64,000 bases of DNA from contig OZ234500.1 in NCBI GenBank assembly GCA_965153455.1, positions 3,596,001 through 3,660,000 on the forward strand. Direction: 5' to 3'. The position numbers were made by a program, and so were the translations under genes. The stretch is from Sphagnum compactum (Eukaryota; Bryophyta; Sphagnopsida; Sphagnales). This document shows positions 1-12,563 of this stretch, one piece after another. Positions within the stretch are counted from its first letter, which is position 1. Each line of letters opens with the position of its first letter. A model generated the notes under the pieces. It worked only from the letters and a program-made list of their open reading frames with translations, was not told where the DNA came from and made no database searches.

Positions 1-50
1 TCATCAGCTGAGCACTGCAGGGGCTCAGTGTGCGACAGTGTGTGCACCAT
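1..50 (-). CDS. Possible 5' end of an unidentified gene leaving the window
   Basis: On the minus strand an ATG at 50-48 has a good start context (A at -3, G at +4) and opens a frame of 16 codons that is still open at the window edge. It is the first ATG downstream of a TATA-like box at 278-283 and a CT-rich tract at 220-247, with about 200 bases of ATG-free leader between. The piece is too short to identify a product. The call rests on promoter-like layout alone; chance remains quite possible. Confidence 0.22.
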   Translation of the reverse strand, partial: MVHTLSHTEPLQCSAD

Positions 51-219
51 GTTTCCTGCTTGGCAACTCAAATCCTACCCAACCACAAGCTGCTCCTCCT
101 CCTGCTGCTGCTCACGAGACGAGAGCTGAATTAAGGGAACTGAGTTTGCAGCGAGCAAAGACAGTTTGTTGTTGACCAGTGGATGAGTTGAGAGAGTGCC
201 ACACAAACGGAACGTAAGC

Positions 220-283
220 GAGAGAGAGAGAGAGAGAGAGAGAGAGGTTTGAAGGAAACTGTAGGGAATGGAACGACTTTATA
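220..283 (-). promoter_or_regulatory. Possible core promoter: TATA-like box and CT-rich patch
   Basis: Read on the minus strand, TATAAAG (TATA box at 278-283) is followed about 30 bases later by an uninterrupted (CT)n tract at 247-220. That is the common plant arrangement of a TATA box plus a pyrimidine patch around the start of transcription. The leader that would follow lacks ATG until position 50. Inference only; no transcript evidence is available here. Confidence 0.3.
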
Positions 284-399
284 GGCTTGGCAGAGGGCCG
301 GCTGCGGGAGCAGGGCTCGAGTGACAAAGCTCACTCGTTCTGGGATGAAACCCAACCCAACCCAACCCCACAAGCGCACCAATCTCGATGGATGGTGCA

Positions 400-1514
400 C
401 TGATGAGTGTTATCTTTTTCGTCCCTTCCTGTCCATGTGCTAACCAAGGTGGTTACCACAGGTTGACCATTTGTTTTCTTTTTCCTCGACTAGAAATAAA
501 ACAAAACAGGAAAGGAAAATTAAAATTAAAGAACAAAAATGGACCAAAAAACAGCAAAGAAATAGGGAAAATAGAGTTTCAAAAAATTATTTGATACCTT
601 CAAACACACACACACACACACACACAAAACAAAAACAAAAATAACAATTCACATTAGAAACCCAAAAGAACAATATTGAAAAAACCCAAAAAAAGGAAAA
701 ACAAAAACAAGCAAGAAACAACAGAAATAACCCAATTTTTCAAAAATTACAGAAAACTAAAAAAGAAAAAACATAAAAAACAAGAGAAACAACAAAACTT
801 GGAATTTTTTTTAAAAAATTAAAAAAACCCTAAAAAAAATTTTAAATTTTTTTTTAGAAAAAACATGAAACAAAAGAGGAATAATTTTCTCTAAAATAAA
901 AAAATGAAACCAGAAATGAAACAAGAAATATAGAAACGAAATTTTATAGAAGTACAGAAAGCAAAGAACAGAAAGTGAAAAATAAGAAGGAAAACAGGAA
1001 AAGCAAGGGGGAAAAAGTCCAGAAAAAAATCCATACAAACAGAAATTTAAAAACCCTAAATAGCTGCATTAAGAAAGCCAACAGAAAAAGAGGGAAAAAA
1101 CACAGAAACAGAAAAGAAAACCAACAGAAAAGTAACAAGATAGAAATTATTTTTTTCAAAAGGTACAGAAAATAAATACCAGAAACTAAAAAAGAATGCA
1201 AAACCATTTTTAAGAAAATACAGAAAAAAAAAATTTTTAATTTTTTTTAAAAAAGAGAAAAAAATCGAAACCCCCAAAAAAATGGTATTAAAAAAACCAG
1301 CCAAATCACAGGAAACTAAAAACCAGAAGCAAAAAAGAAATAAGAGAAATAAATAAAACCATAAAATTTTTAAAAGCAGGTTTGCAAGAGTTGGGGTTGC
1401 AGAAAACCTCACTTCTTCTTCCAATTGCTCCTCCTGTTTTTCTCTTTCCCCTCCCCCAATTTTTGTTGCTCCTCTCCTTCTCTTCCATGGCTCCACATAC
1501 ACACTTGAATCTAG

Positions 1515-1546
<32 letters not shown>

Positions 1547-1740
1547 AAAAAAAGAAAAAATCAAAAGAACAACAAAGAAGTCACAAAACTGTCAAAAATA
1601 AAGAAACAAAACAAAAACAAAAAAAAAAACAAAAACTAAAAACTAAAGTCAAAGAAAGAAGAAGAAAAGAACAAAGAGACCTCAAACAGAGTTTGGATCA
1701 GATGAAACCCTAAACCCAACCCAACCCAAACAGAGATTTT
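400..1740. repeat. A-rich low-complexity block with (CA)n microsatellites
   Basis: The plus strand is a long purine and A-rich tract made of runs such as AAAACAAAAAC and GAAAAAC. (CA)n microsatellites lie at about 604-626 and 1515-1541. Open frames here encode only Lys/Asn or Phe/Leu-rich strings and are composition artefacts. A pyrimidine-rich stretch lies at about 1405-1490. No gene seen. Confidence 0.7.
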
Positions 1741-2600
1741 TTTGGAATTTGTATGCTGATGGGTGCTTGGTCACTCAAGCCCAAGATATGGTGGGTGCTT
1801 GACTCTACCATGAGCAACTTTAAAGCATGGTCTATTTTTAAAAAAATTAATTTACATTTTGGTGTTTCCCTAGGTTGGGGAAAATCTTGTTTGCTGATGT
1901 TGTTGTGATGTTGTAAGAATAATAAAGATAATCTCTTCACAATTGATTGAAGTAATTTTTCTCACACGAGATCGAGAAGTGACCCACCAACCCGTCCCTT
2001 CGTACGGTCTTTGTCACTGTGACATTGTCCCTTTGCAATGTCATTTATCACAATGATACTTTATATATGAAAAAAAAGTAGGGTCTACTGGAATAAACTT
2101 TTCTAAATTTTTTTAACTTCCTTCAACATTTCTCAACTTTGAACCTTCCTCGAGCTACCGGTCGCAAGGGATCTCAAATACGCAAAAAAAAAGTCTGCTG
2201 ATAGAACAAACCTTCTCCTATACAATAAACACTAGTTTGAACCCCATGCCTAATGCACAGGTGTGTTATTTCAACAATGTTTGGTTCATGTTTAGGGCTT
2301 CACGACCACGACGTCCTTTACTATAAGAATCACATAGTTGAAATTGAAACCACAAAAGGTTACTTCATCGAATGTCACACATCAGGTGATTTGCTGCTGC
2401 ATGTGACACAACCCCATCACCTACAGACTGCAAAGGAAAAAACCATATTCTATTGCATTGGTCCTGAGCCCATAAAGTCAGGTGATTACGGAGGCAAGAA
2501 TGGCCAGTTTTGGCATAATAGGGCATCAAATGCTTAACTGAGAATGAAATTTTACCAAATGAAGGACCCAAACTAGTTTTTGCACCAATTTTAGTGGGAA
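1741..2600. other. Intergenic, nothing recognised
   Basis: AT-rich sequence with stop codons in all frames except short open stretches such as 2253-2537 on the plus strand, which matches no family I recognise. It begins next to short CCCTAAACCC-type and AACCC-type motifs near 1705-1730. Confidence 0.5.
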
Positions 2601-3030
2601 ACTAAGTTTGTGGCATACCCTCTGAAGGGTGTTGTAGGTGTATTGAGTAGTTTTGGCATGAGCAATGCCCCTCTAAAAGTAACGTAGACCTCTAGTGTTT
2701 AATTAGAGAACAACCTAATGAGGGTATTGGTTTTCTTGTAGGTTTCAATAGGGTTATGCAATATCTCACCAAGTGTTAAAAGATATGTTATGAAACTTAT
2801 TGTATTTTTTGGACACCTCAAAAGGGGTATTGCACGTGTATTGAATAGTTTTGGGCATGAACAATACTCTTTTGATAGCCTAGACCAAAATAATTCAGCC
2901 CATGATGTTTACGATGTAACACAATGAAGATATTGAGATTTTTTTAGGTTTTGATAAGATTATGCATTATTTTTTCATGTGTCAAAATATATGTTATAAA
3001 GCCCAATGTATTTTTGGGATACCTTGTTTC
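2600..3030. repeat. Two-copy tandem repeat, unit about 198 bp
   Basis: A unit starting near 2600 recurs with a period of about 198 bases near 2800. Anchors are GTATTGAGTAG at 2640 against GTATTGAATAG at 2838, followed in both by TTTTGG(G)CATGA and by a TAGACC block. The start of a third unit is suggested by GATACCT near 3019. The copies are diverged. No coding capacity is seen. Confidence 0.6.
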
Positions 3031-3969
3031 TTTTTTTCCTCAATGTGTATTACATATATTTTCACTGTTCCTACCTGTATAACTACTATAATGTAAGCTT
3101 GTAAAGTTTTATTTAAAAAACACATCATAAATTAGAAAAATGTACAAAGGAATATTATAAAAATGGAAAATGGAAAAGTTACAGGACATCACATGGCTCA
3201 AAGTAAATGTCAAAATCTCTCAATGTCCAAAACCAATTGCCTATGATTTTTATGTCAATAATCAACGACTTGTAATAGATTGGCCATGGTGATGGGAGGT
3301 GTGTCCTAAATGGGTGGAAAAACACATGAAGAATACCAGCAACTTGCCTCATCTTTCAGGAGTGCAACACAAATACAAGTGAGCCAAGAAAAGCATAAAA
3401 CAAATCCAGAGAAATTTTTTGTTACCTTGTTCACAAAATTCCATGATTGCTACTCACTACCCAATAATTGATTTATTTTTAAATTGAAAATTATTTCGGT
3501 TATATGGTGTGACAAATTTGACAAATATTGCAATCATGCAATTCTGATGAATGTATTGTGGAATTCATTCTTTGCATGTATGCTTCACACCATTGTCTAA
3601 AGATTGAGTTTAAAAAGCAAAAGAAGCGAATACTCTAACAATTCTGTGTACCAAGGAACCACTTACTTCTTAGCACCTACCATGTATAATGAGACACTCA
3701 TCATCCAGACACGCATCCAGACAATCGTCCATGATGATCACCAGATGGCATTTGATTCAAAAAGCCATTCTAGCACTGAAATCACCATTCATCCCCCTCT
3801 TTTCTGGTCATCTTATCAAGTGCTTCCCGTGCTTCCCATACAAAGACACTTTCTTTCCCCTTCATCCATTTCCAGGAAATCAACAATGACATGATAACAT
3901 AAGCTCCATGTGAAGGAAGAATCACTCTTGGAAATGGGTACAGAGTTCTAACACACTCTGACACTGCCG

Positions 3970-4003
<34 letters not shown>

Positions 4004-6890
4004 CCTCTGCCCATCCAAAACCTTGGTCAGCTATCTGTGTGTCTCTGAGAACAAGCAGGTGCACACATGAGGATATATCACTGGATGGAGTTTCCATGCA
4101 GACAATTTTATTGCAAAATATTGCCTGCTATAGCAGAAACAATTATGACACTAAAAACAGCTTCCATTCTGGAGATTCCCCACATGAATGACAAAAACTG
4201 CAACAAAGTCTGGATAACCAGAAAATCTATGCAAAAGGACCTTTGGAAACAACTACCCACAGAATTGGATATTCACAAAAAAATGGACCACAGAAGACTT
4301 AACAATTTCATCTAGGCCACCTCTGCAGGTTGTGTTTGGACTTTGGACTTGCAATCCAATAAAATCCTTAGTGTAAATGGATTAGCCCTCTTACAAGAAT
4401 GTAAACCTGGCAAAGGGCTTCTGCTTCCAAGATCCACATTGGTCTAAGTACCATATACTGTCACCATTTCTGTCCTTCGAATTGTGCCACAGTTTCTGGG
4501 GTTGCTGCAGAAAAATTACTGATGTGTTGTGGAAGCCTTGGCTAATGTAAAACAAAACAGAAGTTGATCGCATCATCTCCAAGCTACTACTCATGTACTT
4601 GACAGCTGAACTTGTGTGAATCCAAAAACTCTCATCATATAATAAGATATATCTAGGGCAACGCAGAGAAATCTCCAGGACAACACTTTGAAAGTTACCA
4701 ATCTGTCAGTTCCAGCAAAACCAAAACTTAGCATGTATCTATGAAATTGCAGAGAAATCTCCGTGACAACAATTTGGAAGGTACGCTGACAATGAGTGCA
4801 GTCATATTCTTATGAGAGTCACAAAGTGTCAGACTTTCACCTTCAACACAAATAGCAGTGACAATCTGACATGACTATCGAATTGACTTCATCAGCTCCC
4901 AACAGTGGGTGTAGTAGATAAGTACATAACAATTGGGTGAAAATCTGGGAAAACTATTATACAAAATCTGTGTCCTGAGTTTCTGTCACATTTCCAGAAG
5001 CAATGTGAAGTCTCTGTCACGATGTTGGCTAGCATCTGAGATGTAGTAAACTGAAAAAGTTAATAGTATCCTCATTCAAGCTGCTGCAACAAGCTTGTGA
5101 GGGTAAGTTTCGTTTTATTTTAGCTTGTCCCTGTAAAAGCATGCATCTAAGCCCAAGGCATAGACAGGCATACAGAGAGGGGGTAGTGGTGAGGATCTGA
5201 CACTTAGTGAGTGGGCAATCACAACCTTACAAGTATTACTCACAAACTGTCACATCCTCACCTTCATCATGATAGCAGTGACAAGCTGCCATGACTCCCA
5301 CCACTGACTTCTTCAACTCCTGACCATGATCACTAACAACATCAAATATGATATCTTCAAAATACCAAGAACTTCTCCATATTTGAGGGAGAAGTTTTAA
5401 GTCAACCTCAAAAGAATTGAGAGATGACCTGACAATAAGGTTATAGGGATTTCAGGTCTAACATATCAGGAAACAGGAGAAAGAGGAACACAGTCCTCAA
5501 GAACAGAGAAAACCACACACAAAAAAGCAAACAAGAATAGGATCAGTAAAAACAAAAGTGACAGTTACATGCATGTCCACAGAGACCTTCAAGAGCAACA
5601 CATATGGTCTTAGCCAATTACAGAACATACCCAATTACACCATCAGCTCCCAGAAATGGGTCAATGTCAATTTCATACATTAATGAATGTACTCTGTTTA
5701 TTTTGCAAACACCAAAAACAATTGGTCATTAAATGCAAGCTTTAAAATTGAAAGAAATACCCTCACAAGTGCAAAAGAAAACAGCTTCTCCTCACCACCT
5801 TCCTGAATCTCACTCTTGTCTGCCTCTATGAAAATTATTATGTTTTGTCAACTACGAAGTGTTCAGCTCAACAGCTATACATTAGGATGAAAAGTACATC
5901 ACAATGGGTACGTTGAACAGGGTGACACATCGTGATGCTGATTCAAGAGGATGAACCATCCTCCTGCATCTCACATTTGTCTCCAAACTCAGGTTTTGCA
6001 AAACTTGCAACCTCCATAATGTCAGGCGCTTTTTTGATTGTGCATCTTCTTCAATGTTGATAAGCACAGAATCTTCAATTGCACTGTTGATAACAGAAGA
6101 GGATTGTTTGTCACCTGCAATTCCCTGCTTTTTTTATCAGAAATTTTCTTCATGTGTACAATGTTCAATCAGCTCAAACTCTTGAATCTCATTCTCTGTT
6201 GATACCAGAAGAGGATTGTTCCCTGCAGTTCTTAAGGTAGATTAATTGATGAACAAAAAGAGTGGTCTCTATATATACAGAATTAAGCTATGACTTGAGC
6301 AGGGAGAATACATGGCAGATCTATATTGGTGGACTCTTGCCACCAACAATTACTACAAGCTACAGTGCTAGCTACTAAAGGTAAACGGACTAGGTCTATG
6401 AAGAAAGACATCCTACAGTGGACTAGCAGAAACTATGCACCATGAAAGGGAGAAATATAGAAGCATGGGAAAAATAAAATCAAGAGATATGAGACAAGAG
6501 GACTTTACACTACACACTGGACCAAACACAAGAAAATATTAGAGCATAAATTTGGAAGCCCAACATCATGGTGGGAGGATAAATAAATGTGAAGAACAAG
6601 ACTAAAGGAGAGAATGGAATACCTCAGATGGAAAAAGAAGCCTGACGTCCTGTCCAATTTTGTTCTCTTCTTTTCTGAAAGTCACCAACCAGCACTTGGA
6701 GCCCCCTCCAAAAGAGAGTCAAGACAGTTCACAAAAGAACATTTACCTTGTAGAGAGCGAATTTGAAACTTGTATCCTCAATTTTGAGGACACAGCTAAG
6801 GACCCAACAGCTTCTGATTCAGATCCTTCACCTCATCCTTGCAACAGTGTGTCCATGCTCTTGCCATTTTGATAATTCAAATTGGAAGGA
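3031..6890. other. Intergenic, with a (GTT)n microsatellite
   Basis: Moderately AT-rich unique-looking sequence. (GTT)n occupies 3969-4003. Open frames up to about 96 codons are present, but none has a recognisable domain or a neighbour in frame across splice sites. Parts could be introns or an untranslated remnant of the decayed gene on the minus strand at 6900-8040. No gene is supported. Confidence 0.45.
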
Positions 6891-6899
6891 GAAACCTCA

Positions 6900-7480
6900 A
6901 CTGGCCAGATGCTTAAGATGGGTGGGATCTCACATAGCGTATGGCACATAAAAGCCATTGCTAGAACTAACAATGTAGCAATTACAATGGCTGCTACCAT
7001 ATCTGTCAGAACCTCCACCATTGGAATAATAACCACCCCACCACTTGAAGGGCATTCTCTTGCCTGATGACCAGGCTGCTGACATTTAAAAGAAATCACA
7101 CCACCACCACTGCCTCCCCCTACTCTACCATAGCTCCTACCATTCTCATTGTTATTTCTGACAACACCACTCGCACCATACCAATCCCAACCCCAAATGG
7201 CACCAGTCTTAGGCTGTGCTTTGCTTGCCGTGATTGGACAACATAAAATCTTTCCCATGCATCTGCTGCCTCAGCCTTGAATGACACAAAACCAAAGCCA
7301 TGTGATCACGCCATCTCCTTATCCATGGTCCGGTTTTGGTTCCAGCAGCAGGCTGGTTCCTAGTCCAATCCCAATTTTACAGAGTGCAGAACCTTTTGAC
7401 ATAAAGATCCCGAAACCAGATCAGGAGTGAGATCCCAACAATAGACCAGGAACCAGCCACAGAGAAGAATAGGTGTAAAA
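6900..7480 (-). pseudogene. Decayed RRM plus CCHC zinc-knuckle RNA-binding protein (RZ-1-like)
   Basis: Reading the minus strand, three frames must be combined to recover a glycine-rich RNA-binding protein. An RNP2-like region with WDLTPD lies near 7415-7460. Next comes an RNP1 core, HGFGFVSFKAEAADA, near 7250-7300, preceded by an in-frame stop. ITASKAQPKTG follows near 7195-7230 in another frame, and then a Gly/Ser-rich zinc knuckle, FKCQQPGHQARECP, at 7051-7095. The first Cys of the CX2CX4HX4C knuckle is Ser (TCT for TGT). Order and motifs match the plant RZ-1 family: one RRM, then one CCHC finger in a Gly-rich tail, nuclear, acting in pre-mRNA processing. At least two frameshifts, a stop and the lost Cys indicate a dead gene. 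An ORF at 6833-7258 covers only the later part and is not a real protein. Confidence 0.55.
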
Positions 7481-7864
7481 GAGGCAGCTAAAGCAAGTGC
7501 TGAAGACAAACATTCACAGTTTATGACCAAGTCATGATGATGATGAACCCACAACCCTATCAAATGAAATCACAACAGACACTACTAAGGAAATGAAAAT
7601 GGCACAATGGAAGATTACACAGACATGCTCGTTTCTTACAGCAAATTCCCTTCTACAACCTGCATTGAAGATTTTAGATTTCAACCCTCGAATCTCTGTG
7701 GTGGAACTAGACGAACCCCCATAGATATGTACCACCTCTGTTGTACTGTTGGACAGTCACACACACTTTCACTTTCCTTTGTCAGATACAAAATCTCAAA
7801 AAGAAGCAAGCGTCACCTTTGCTTCCTTGACATCAATTCGGCCGGGAAAAAATTGACATACCTG

Positions 7865-8060
7865 GAAACAAGTCCCTCCTACTCTTCAGACCCTTCCTCC
7901 TTCGCTTCCGCCTCTTCCTACTCCTCCTCCTCCTCAAGGCTGCCGAAGAAAGCGCGCGACATTCCTTAAAGAGAAGGCGGAGCTCCAAACCCTAAAACCG
8001 CGTCCCAATCCAGGTCCCATCAGCTTTGTCCACGAAAGGAGAAATGAGGTTTCAATTAGC
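7865..8060 (-). other. Possible leader exon of the decayed RZ-1-like gene
   Basis: This short segment is richer in GC than its surroundings. On the minus strand it reads like a plant 5' leader: a TTTAGGGTTT motif, a GAG-rich tract, an ATG closed quickly by TAG, and then a strong donor CAG|GTATGT near 7862. It lies about 400 bases upstream of the RZ-1-like remnant. If it belongs to that gene, the copy kept its intron and is not a processed retrocopy. Inference only. Confidence 0.3.
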
Positions 8061-9543
8061 TTCTTCTTGGATGAATGTTTTGCGACGAACACCTTCGTAT
8101 AAGGACATTAATGGACTTTGTAATCACCACATTCATCACCCTCACCATAACACTCTTTAGAGTTAGTCTCGACCTTCTATCCATATGCTTTTTAATTCAA
8201 AATCTATCAACCAAAAATAATAATTGACATCAATTACCCAAAAAAAAAATTTAAAATTGACCATTTCAGAGTTATTTCGAATTATAATTCATCATAGATC
8301 AAATTCCATTTCAGAATTGTTTTTTTTTTTTTGTTGTCTCTCTTGCATCGTTTCAATGTTTTTTTTGCGTGTATTTTTTTTCTTATATTTTATTTTTGTA
8401 TCTTGTTGTGAATTTCTTGGATGAATTGGACTTTTGTTGACATTTTGCCTACCAAATCAAGAATGTAAAAAAATTATTAATGAAACCAAATGACGTATAA
8501 TGAAATTTATAAATTTTATTTTCTTAAGAAATAAATTGATTACAACAAAATTATTATGTCCACACAAAATAATTTAATCATTGTCACCGATAGTGTGCGA
8601 AGCTCAAATGTATTTTGAAAAACGCCCAATAAATTGTAACATGTCAAGTCTGGTAGCGCAGGATGACGTTCCTCAAGTGTGTAGAACATGTGTAATAATT
8701 GATGAATACTATACATGTGACATTGGGAACCTTTCATTATCCACTAACAAAAAATAGTCATTCAACATGGTCAACAAATTGTATAAAATAATTCCTTTCG
8801 TGGATCATTACAGCCCAAAAAACACATTTAAAAAATTCAAAAATTTAAACCCACTAGTTTTTACCAATATTGTTATCAAAGTAATGCCCTTAGATATCAA
8901 TTTACTTGATTATTTTGGGGTAATAACTGCTAATTATGCATAAAAGTTAAATTTCAAATAACCAGTTGAAAAAATTGCTAGTTATACTACTTGTCATACA
9001 TTAGTTTTTTTTAATAATTTTTTTTTTCCAATTCTTATTTTTTTATTACAAACATGTTTAATGTTTTAGGATTGATAATGTACCTAGATGATAACTAGGT
9101 CATCTGAATAGGTTATCAAAATTTAAAATTTTGATACCAAGTTGATGGGTTATTTATCAATGTTTTCAAAAACTCAATAACCAACTAGTAGGTGTATAAT
9201 AGTTGAGTTGATAACCATGCATTTTCTCAATAATTGGCCAATATTGGTTATTGATTTATAACATAGCAAGATTTTTTTCTTATCATTTATGAAATAAAAA
9301 AATAGACTAATTGCATTATTGTGCATTTTTTTTTTAAAAAATCCAAAAAAAAAAAGCTTTTTTACAATTTCCTTCATCTCCTAACTATGGTGCCCTTTCA
9401 GGTTCCACAAACTTTTGTGGCTTTTTGAATGTCTGGAGTGGTCCAACATTGAGGTTGCAACAAGGACGCACTTTTGAAGGTACACTTGAACCTTGATTTG
9501 TTTTTAATTGTAGTTTGTGACTTTGGAATTTGTTTATGTTGTA

Positions 9544-9655
9544 GGGGAGGTTCTTATATGAGTGCATTCTCCAGAGGGAGGGGCACCTGAAGGCGTGAGT
9601 GAGCCTTGGGGTGTTCTCAAACCTTAGGAGAACACACAAGTATAGGAACCTCCCC
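9544..9655. repeat. Imperfect inverted repeat (foldback), 112 bp
   Basis: GGGGAGGTTCTTATA at the left end is mirrored by TATAGGAACCTCCCC at the right end. Pairing continues inward (GCATTCTCC with GGAGAACAC, and an inner CACCTGAAGGC with GCCTTGGGGTG). The whole segment can fold into one long imperfect hairpin with a short terminal loop. TTTATGT occurs on both outer flanks, at about 9533 and 9656, which could be a target duplication. It could be a MITE or a small-RNA precursor; sequence alone does not decide. Confidence 0.55.
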
Positions 9656-11409
9656 TTTATGTAAACAACTCTTTTTTTATTTCCTTGCTTCTTTCCCATT
9701 TTGTAGAAAGGAAATATTTCCATGGGAACATGGGAACATATAAAATTGAGGAGCTCCCCTGGCATAACGCCCTATGGTTCTTTTGCTGGGGGAGATCTCT
9801 CAAAATACACATGAAAATAAAAAGGGAATTGTTTTTTTTACAGGTTCTTCAATGTTAAGAAATTAAAGTGCAATTTGACATCACACTTAGACGTTTTTCT
9901 TTATTCTCAAGACTCACTCTTTGTTTCTTGTTTATATATTATTATTATTTTGTGTTGATGTGCCAAAACTTGGGTGTTTCATGTGTCTATTGTGCATACC
10001 AAACTCCAAACTATTGTCAATCATTGTATGTTTGGAAATTAACCCTAAATTATTTTTTATAGTTGTGTTCATTTTTAGGTCTTGGGGTCCTTTGTATTCA
10101 CAAGAATTGAGAAGTTCAAATTTGTTTGTTGATTGAGGGTACCTCAACAATTTAGGCACAACTTAAATTATTTTTTATTTTGTCAATTTTTTGAAATTTT
10201 ATTTATTATTTGCGTTAACTTTTTTTATAAAAGTAAGAATTTACAAGATTTCAATTGTTCGGTTTGAACTGTAGACCTTAAAGTTCAAGAAATTAAAACT
10301 AAAACAATTTAGACACCAACCTTTCCCAAAAAAATTGTATTTGTTATTTTGTATAACCATTACCTGACGAAAAATTTCAAAAGTAAAAAATGAAGTGTCA
10401 AATTTAAAATATAAAATTTAATTAATTATTCCAAAATTTGTTAAATAACAAGTTTTATGAAAATGTAATAACCTTATAGAAACATTTTAGTGTTAAAGGA
10501 AGGCAATGATATTTATAATAACATTGCATCTTAGAAATGTGGATCATCTTTACCAAAACAAAATTACCATTCCAATAGGAGTTTCATTTTTTCAAGATGC
10601 TATTTCTTTTAATATACTTGGTGGGTATCACAAGAGAAATTGTTTTTGCCATGTTATTATCAGTGTTGGCCAGTTTTCTAGTTTTTTAGAACCACTAGGT
10701 TTGGGTATTAAAATGTTTTGAAAGATTTGACACGGTTCCCTTTTTTTACTTTTATTTTCATTTTTTAAAGACTATGGCAAGGTTTCAAAAATTTGTGAAA
10801 AAAAATTTCACAAGGGTTTCAAAGAGCTGGTTCTCACACATTTTTATACCAATTAGTTTTCAAAGCCGACTTTCACATATCAATTATTATAAATTTTATT
10901 ATCTCAAATATTTATTTTTAATTTCTCCTTCAAAATAAGTAATATTTTGGTAAAAAATGGGGGAGTCAGTTCAAAATGAAAATTTAATTTTGATTGAAGA
11001 AAATGAATTCAATGGAAATGAAATGCACATTGAAAAACATGTCGAAAAAGTAAAAAGTGAAAATGTGCAAACAAAAAATTGTAGAATTGAAAAAAAATAA
11101 AAAACAAATAATGAAATTTTTTTTTGCCTTAAACCCTAGACCTTAATATTAAACTTGCGCAAATGAAATGCAATGTGTATAATTAAATGTACAATGTCCA
11201 AATAAATCCTACACACAATAAACAAACACATTGTCAACCAAAATTTCTCAAAAACAGCATGGATAATTAAAAAAATCATCAACAAATAAAGATTGAAAAA
11301 AAATGTTAGCTTCCAAGTTTAGCCTAAAAACTTGAATTTGGATAACTCTTCCCATACTTGCAAAAAAATAATAAGGGAAATATGAATCTAAAACACAAGG
11401 AGAAACAAT

Positions 11410-11780
11410 AATAGTGTCGAACAAGGAGTAAAAAGCAAGGAGCAACAACATCATAACGTAGCAAAAAGGAACCTAAGTCAACTACATTTAGGATGAACAA
11501 ACAAAAGAATAATAGTGTCAACCAAAGAACAACAATGTCACAAGAGGTAGCAAGAAAAGCAGCAAGAAAAATCACAAGAGGTAGCAAGAAAAGCAGCAAG
11601 AAAAAGAACAACGTTAATCAAGCAACAATGTTGAGCAAGGGGATCAAAAGGAACAACAACGTCGAGCGAAAAACAACAAAAAGAATAGTAACATCAAGCA
11701 AGGAATAACAAGAAAAGCAACAATGTTGAACAAGGTGTAACAAGAGGAATAATAGTGTCAAGCAAATGAACAACAAGTAC
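11410..11780. repeat. Degenerate short-period AAC/CAA-rich repeat
   Basis: Phrases of the type AACAATGTC(A/G)AGCAAGG recur irregularly. A perfect sub-block beginning CACAAGAGGTAGCAAG is duplicated in tandem with a period of about 34 bases near 11538 and 11572. The open frame 11493-11708 is only this low-complexity repeat translated as Lys/Asn/Ser. Confidence 0.6.
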
Positions 11781-12490
11781 TAATAATGAAAACAACTAAT
11801 CAAACTAATTATCTAAGCAACAAACAACAAAAAGAACAAAAAATTCACACAAAATGATTCTTTTTTTTGAAAACATGAGGAACAACAATGTTGGGAACTT
11901 TGAATGGGAGCACATTGGGAGCAATAAAAATCCAATGGTAGGTAGGGGCATGAACTATACAGGTGTATTATGTTTACAACCATTGATTGGCCTTCTCATT
12001 GCATGGTTTGTTTTTGTGTCCTTGCTTTGGTTGGTACTGCGCCTATTCTGGAAATCTATACCTAGGCCAATGATTTAATAGTTAGTTGGTTTCTTTGTTT
12101 TTCATTCATTCCTAAACATTGTGATTATTTGTTCTCTCATGTTGTGTTTGTGAAAGCCAAAAAAAACACTTAGTACAAGTATATGGGCAACAGGTATAGA
12201 GCATTTGGGAGGAGTGTTTTTTTCAACAAATTTTGTCATTTTTGGCCAAAATTTTGTCATTTTTTTTTCTACTGTAAATTTTGGAAAATTTTACCAAATT
12301 TTCCAAAAGAAATTGTCTCTAGTTTCGATCGGACTTAATTTTGCTAATTTTTGGAAAAATTATCCAAGTATTCGATATCACAAAATTGAATTGAAAACCT
12401 AAAAAAATAAAAAGATAAAAAACTCTGTTTGGGGGGCTCATGTTTACCGTTACACCGTTCGAGATTCATAAAGAAGATTAATAACAAAAG

Positions 12491-12563
12491 CGCCGACCGT
12501 GGGACTCGAACCCACGACCACGTGGTTAAAAGCCACGCGCTCTACCAACTGAGCTAGGTCGGC
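12491..12563 (-). tRNA. tRNA-Lys (anticodon UUU)
   Basis: The minus strand folds into a complete 73-base cloverleaf. The acceptor stem is GCCGACC with GGTCGGC and discriminator G. The D arm contains TAGCTCAGTTGGTAGAGC. The anticodon stem is CGTGG/CCACG around loop CTTTTAA, giving UUU at positions 34-36, and the T arm carries GGTTCGAGTCC. The internal A and B boxes are intact, there is no intron, and CCA is not encoded. A TTTT Pol III terminator follows within two bases of the 3' end (12486-12489 on the plus strand). A TTATACTAA element lies about 30 bases upstream, as often seen at plant tRNA genes. It looks functional. Confidence 0.95.

Larger units (their letters stand above)
8061..12480. 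other. AT-rich intergenic region, no gene recognised
   Basis: Over four kilobases of AT-rich sequence with many short A and T runs. It holds an imperfect foldback at 9544-9655 and a degenerate AAC/CAA-rich repeat block at 11410-11780, each listed separately. The longest open frame, 9385-9765 on the minus strand, overlaps the foldback and resembles no known protein. Confidence 0.55.

Noticed and set aside
1056-1538. Minus-strand open frame of 160 codons
   Set aside because: It is a translation of the A-rich low-complexity block (Phe/Leu/Lys strings and a Cys-Val repeat from the CA microsatellite).
6833-7258. Zinc-knuckle ORF taken as an intact 141-residue gene
   Set aside because: The RRM part lies in other frames, an in-frame stop interrupts it, and the first zinc ligand is Ser, so it is a remnant.
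9385-9765. Minus-strand ORF of 126 codons
   Set aside because: It overlaps the 9544-9655 foldback and has no domain or codon signal.
11493-11708. Plus-strand Lys/Asn/Ser-rich open frame
   Set aside because: It is made wholly of the short AAC/CAA repeat and has no domain.
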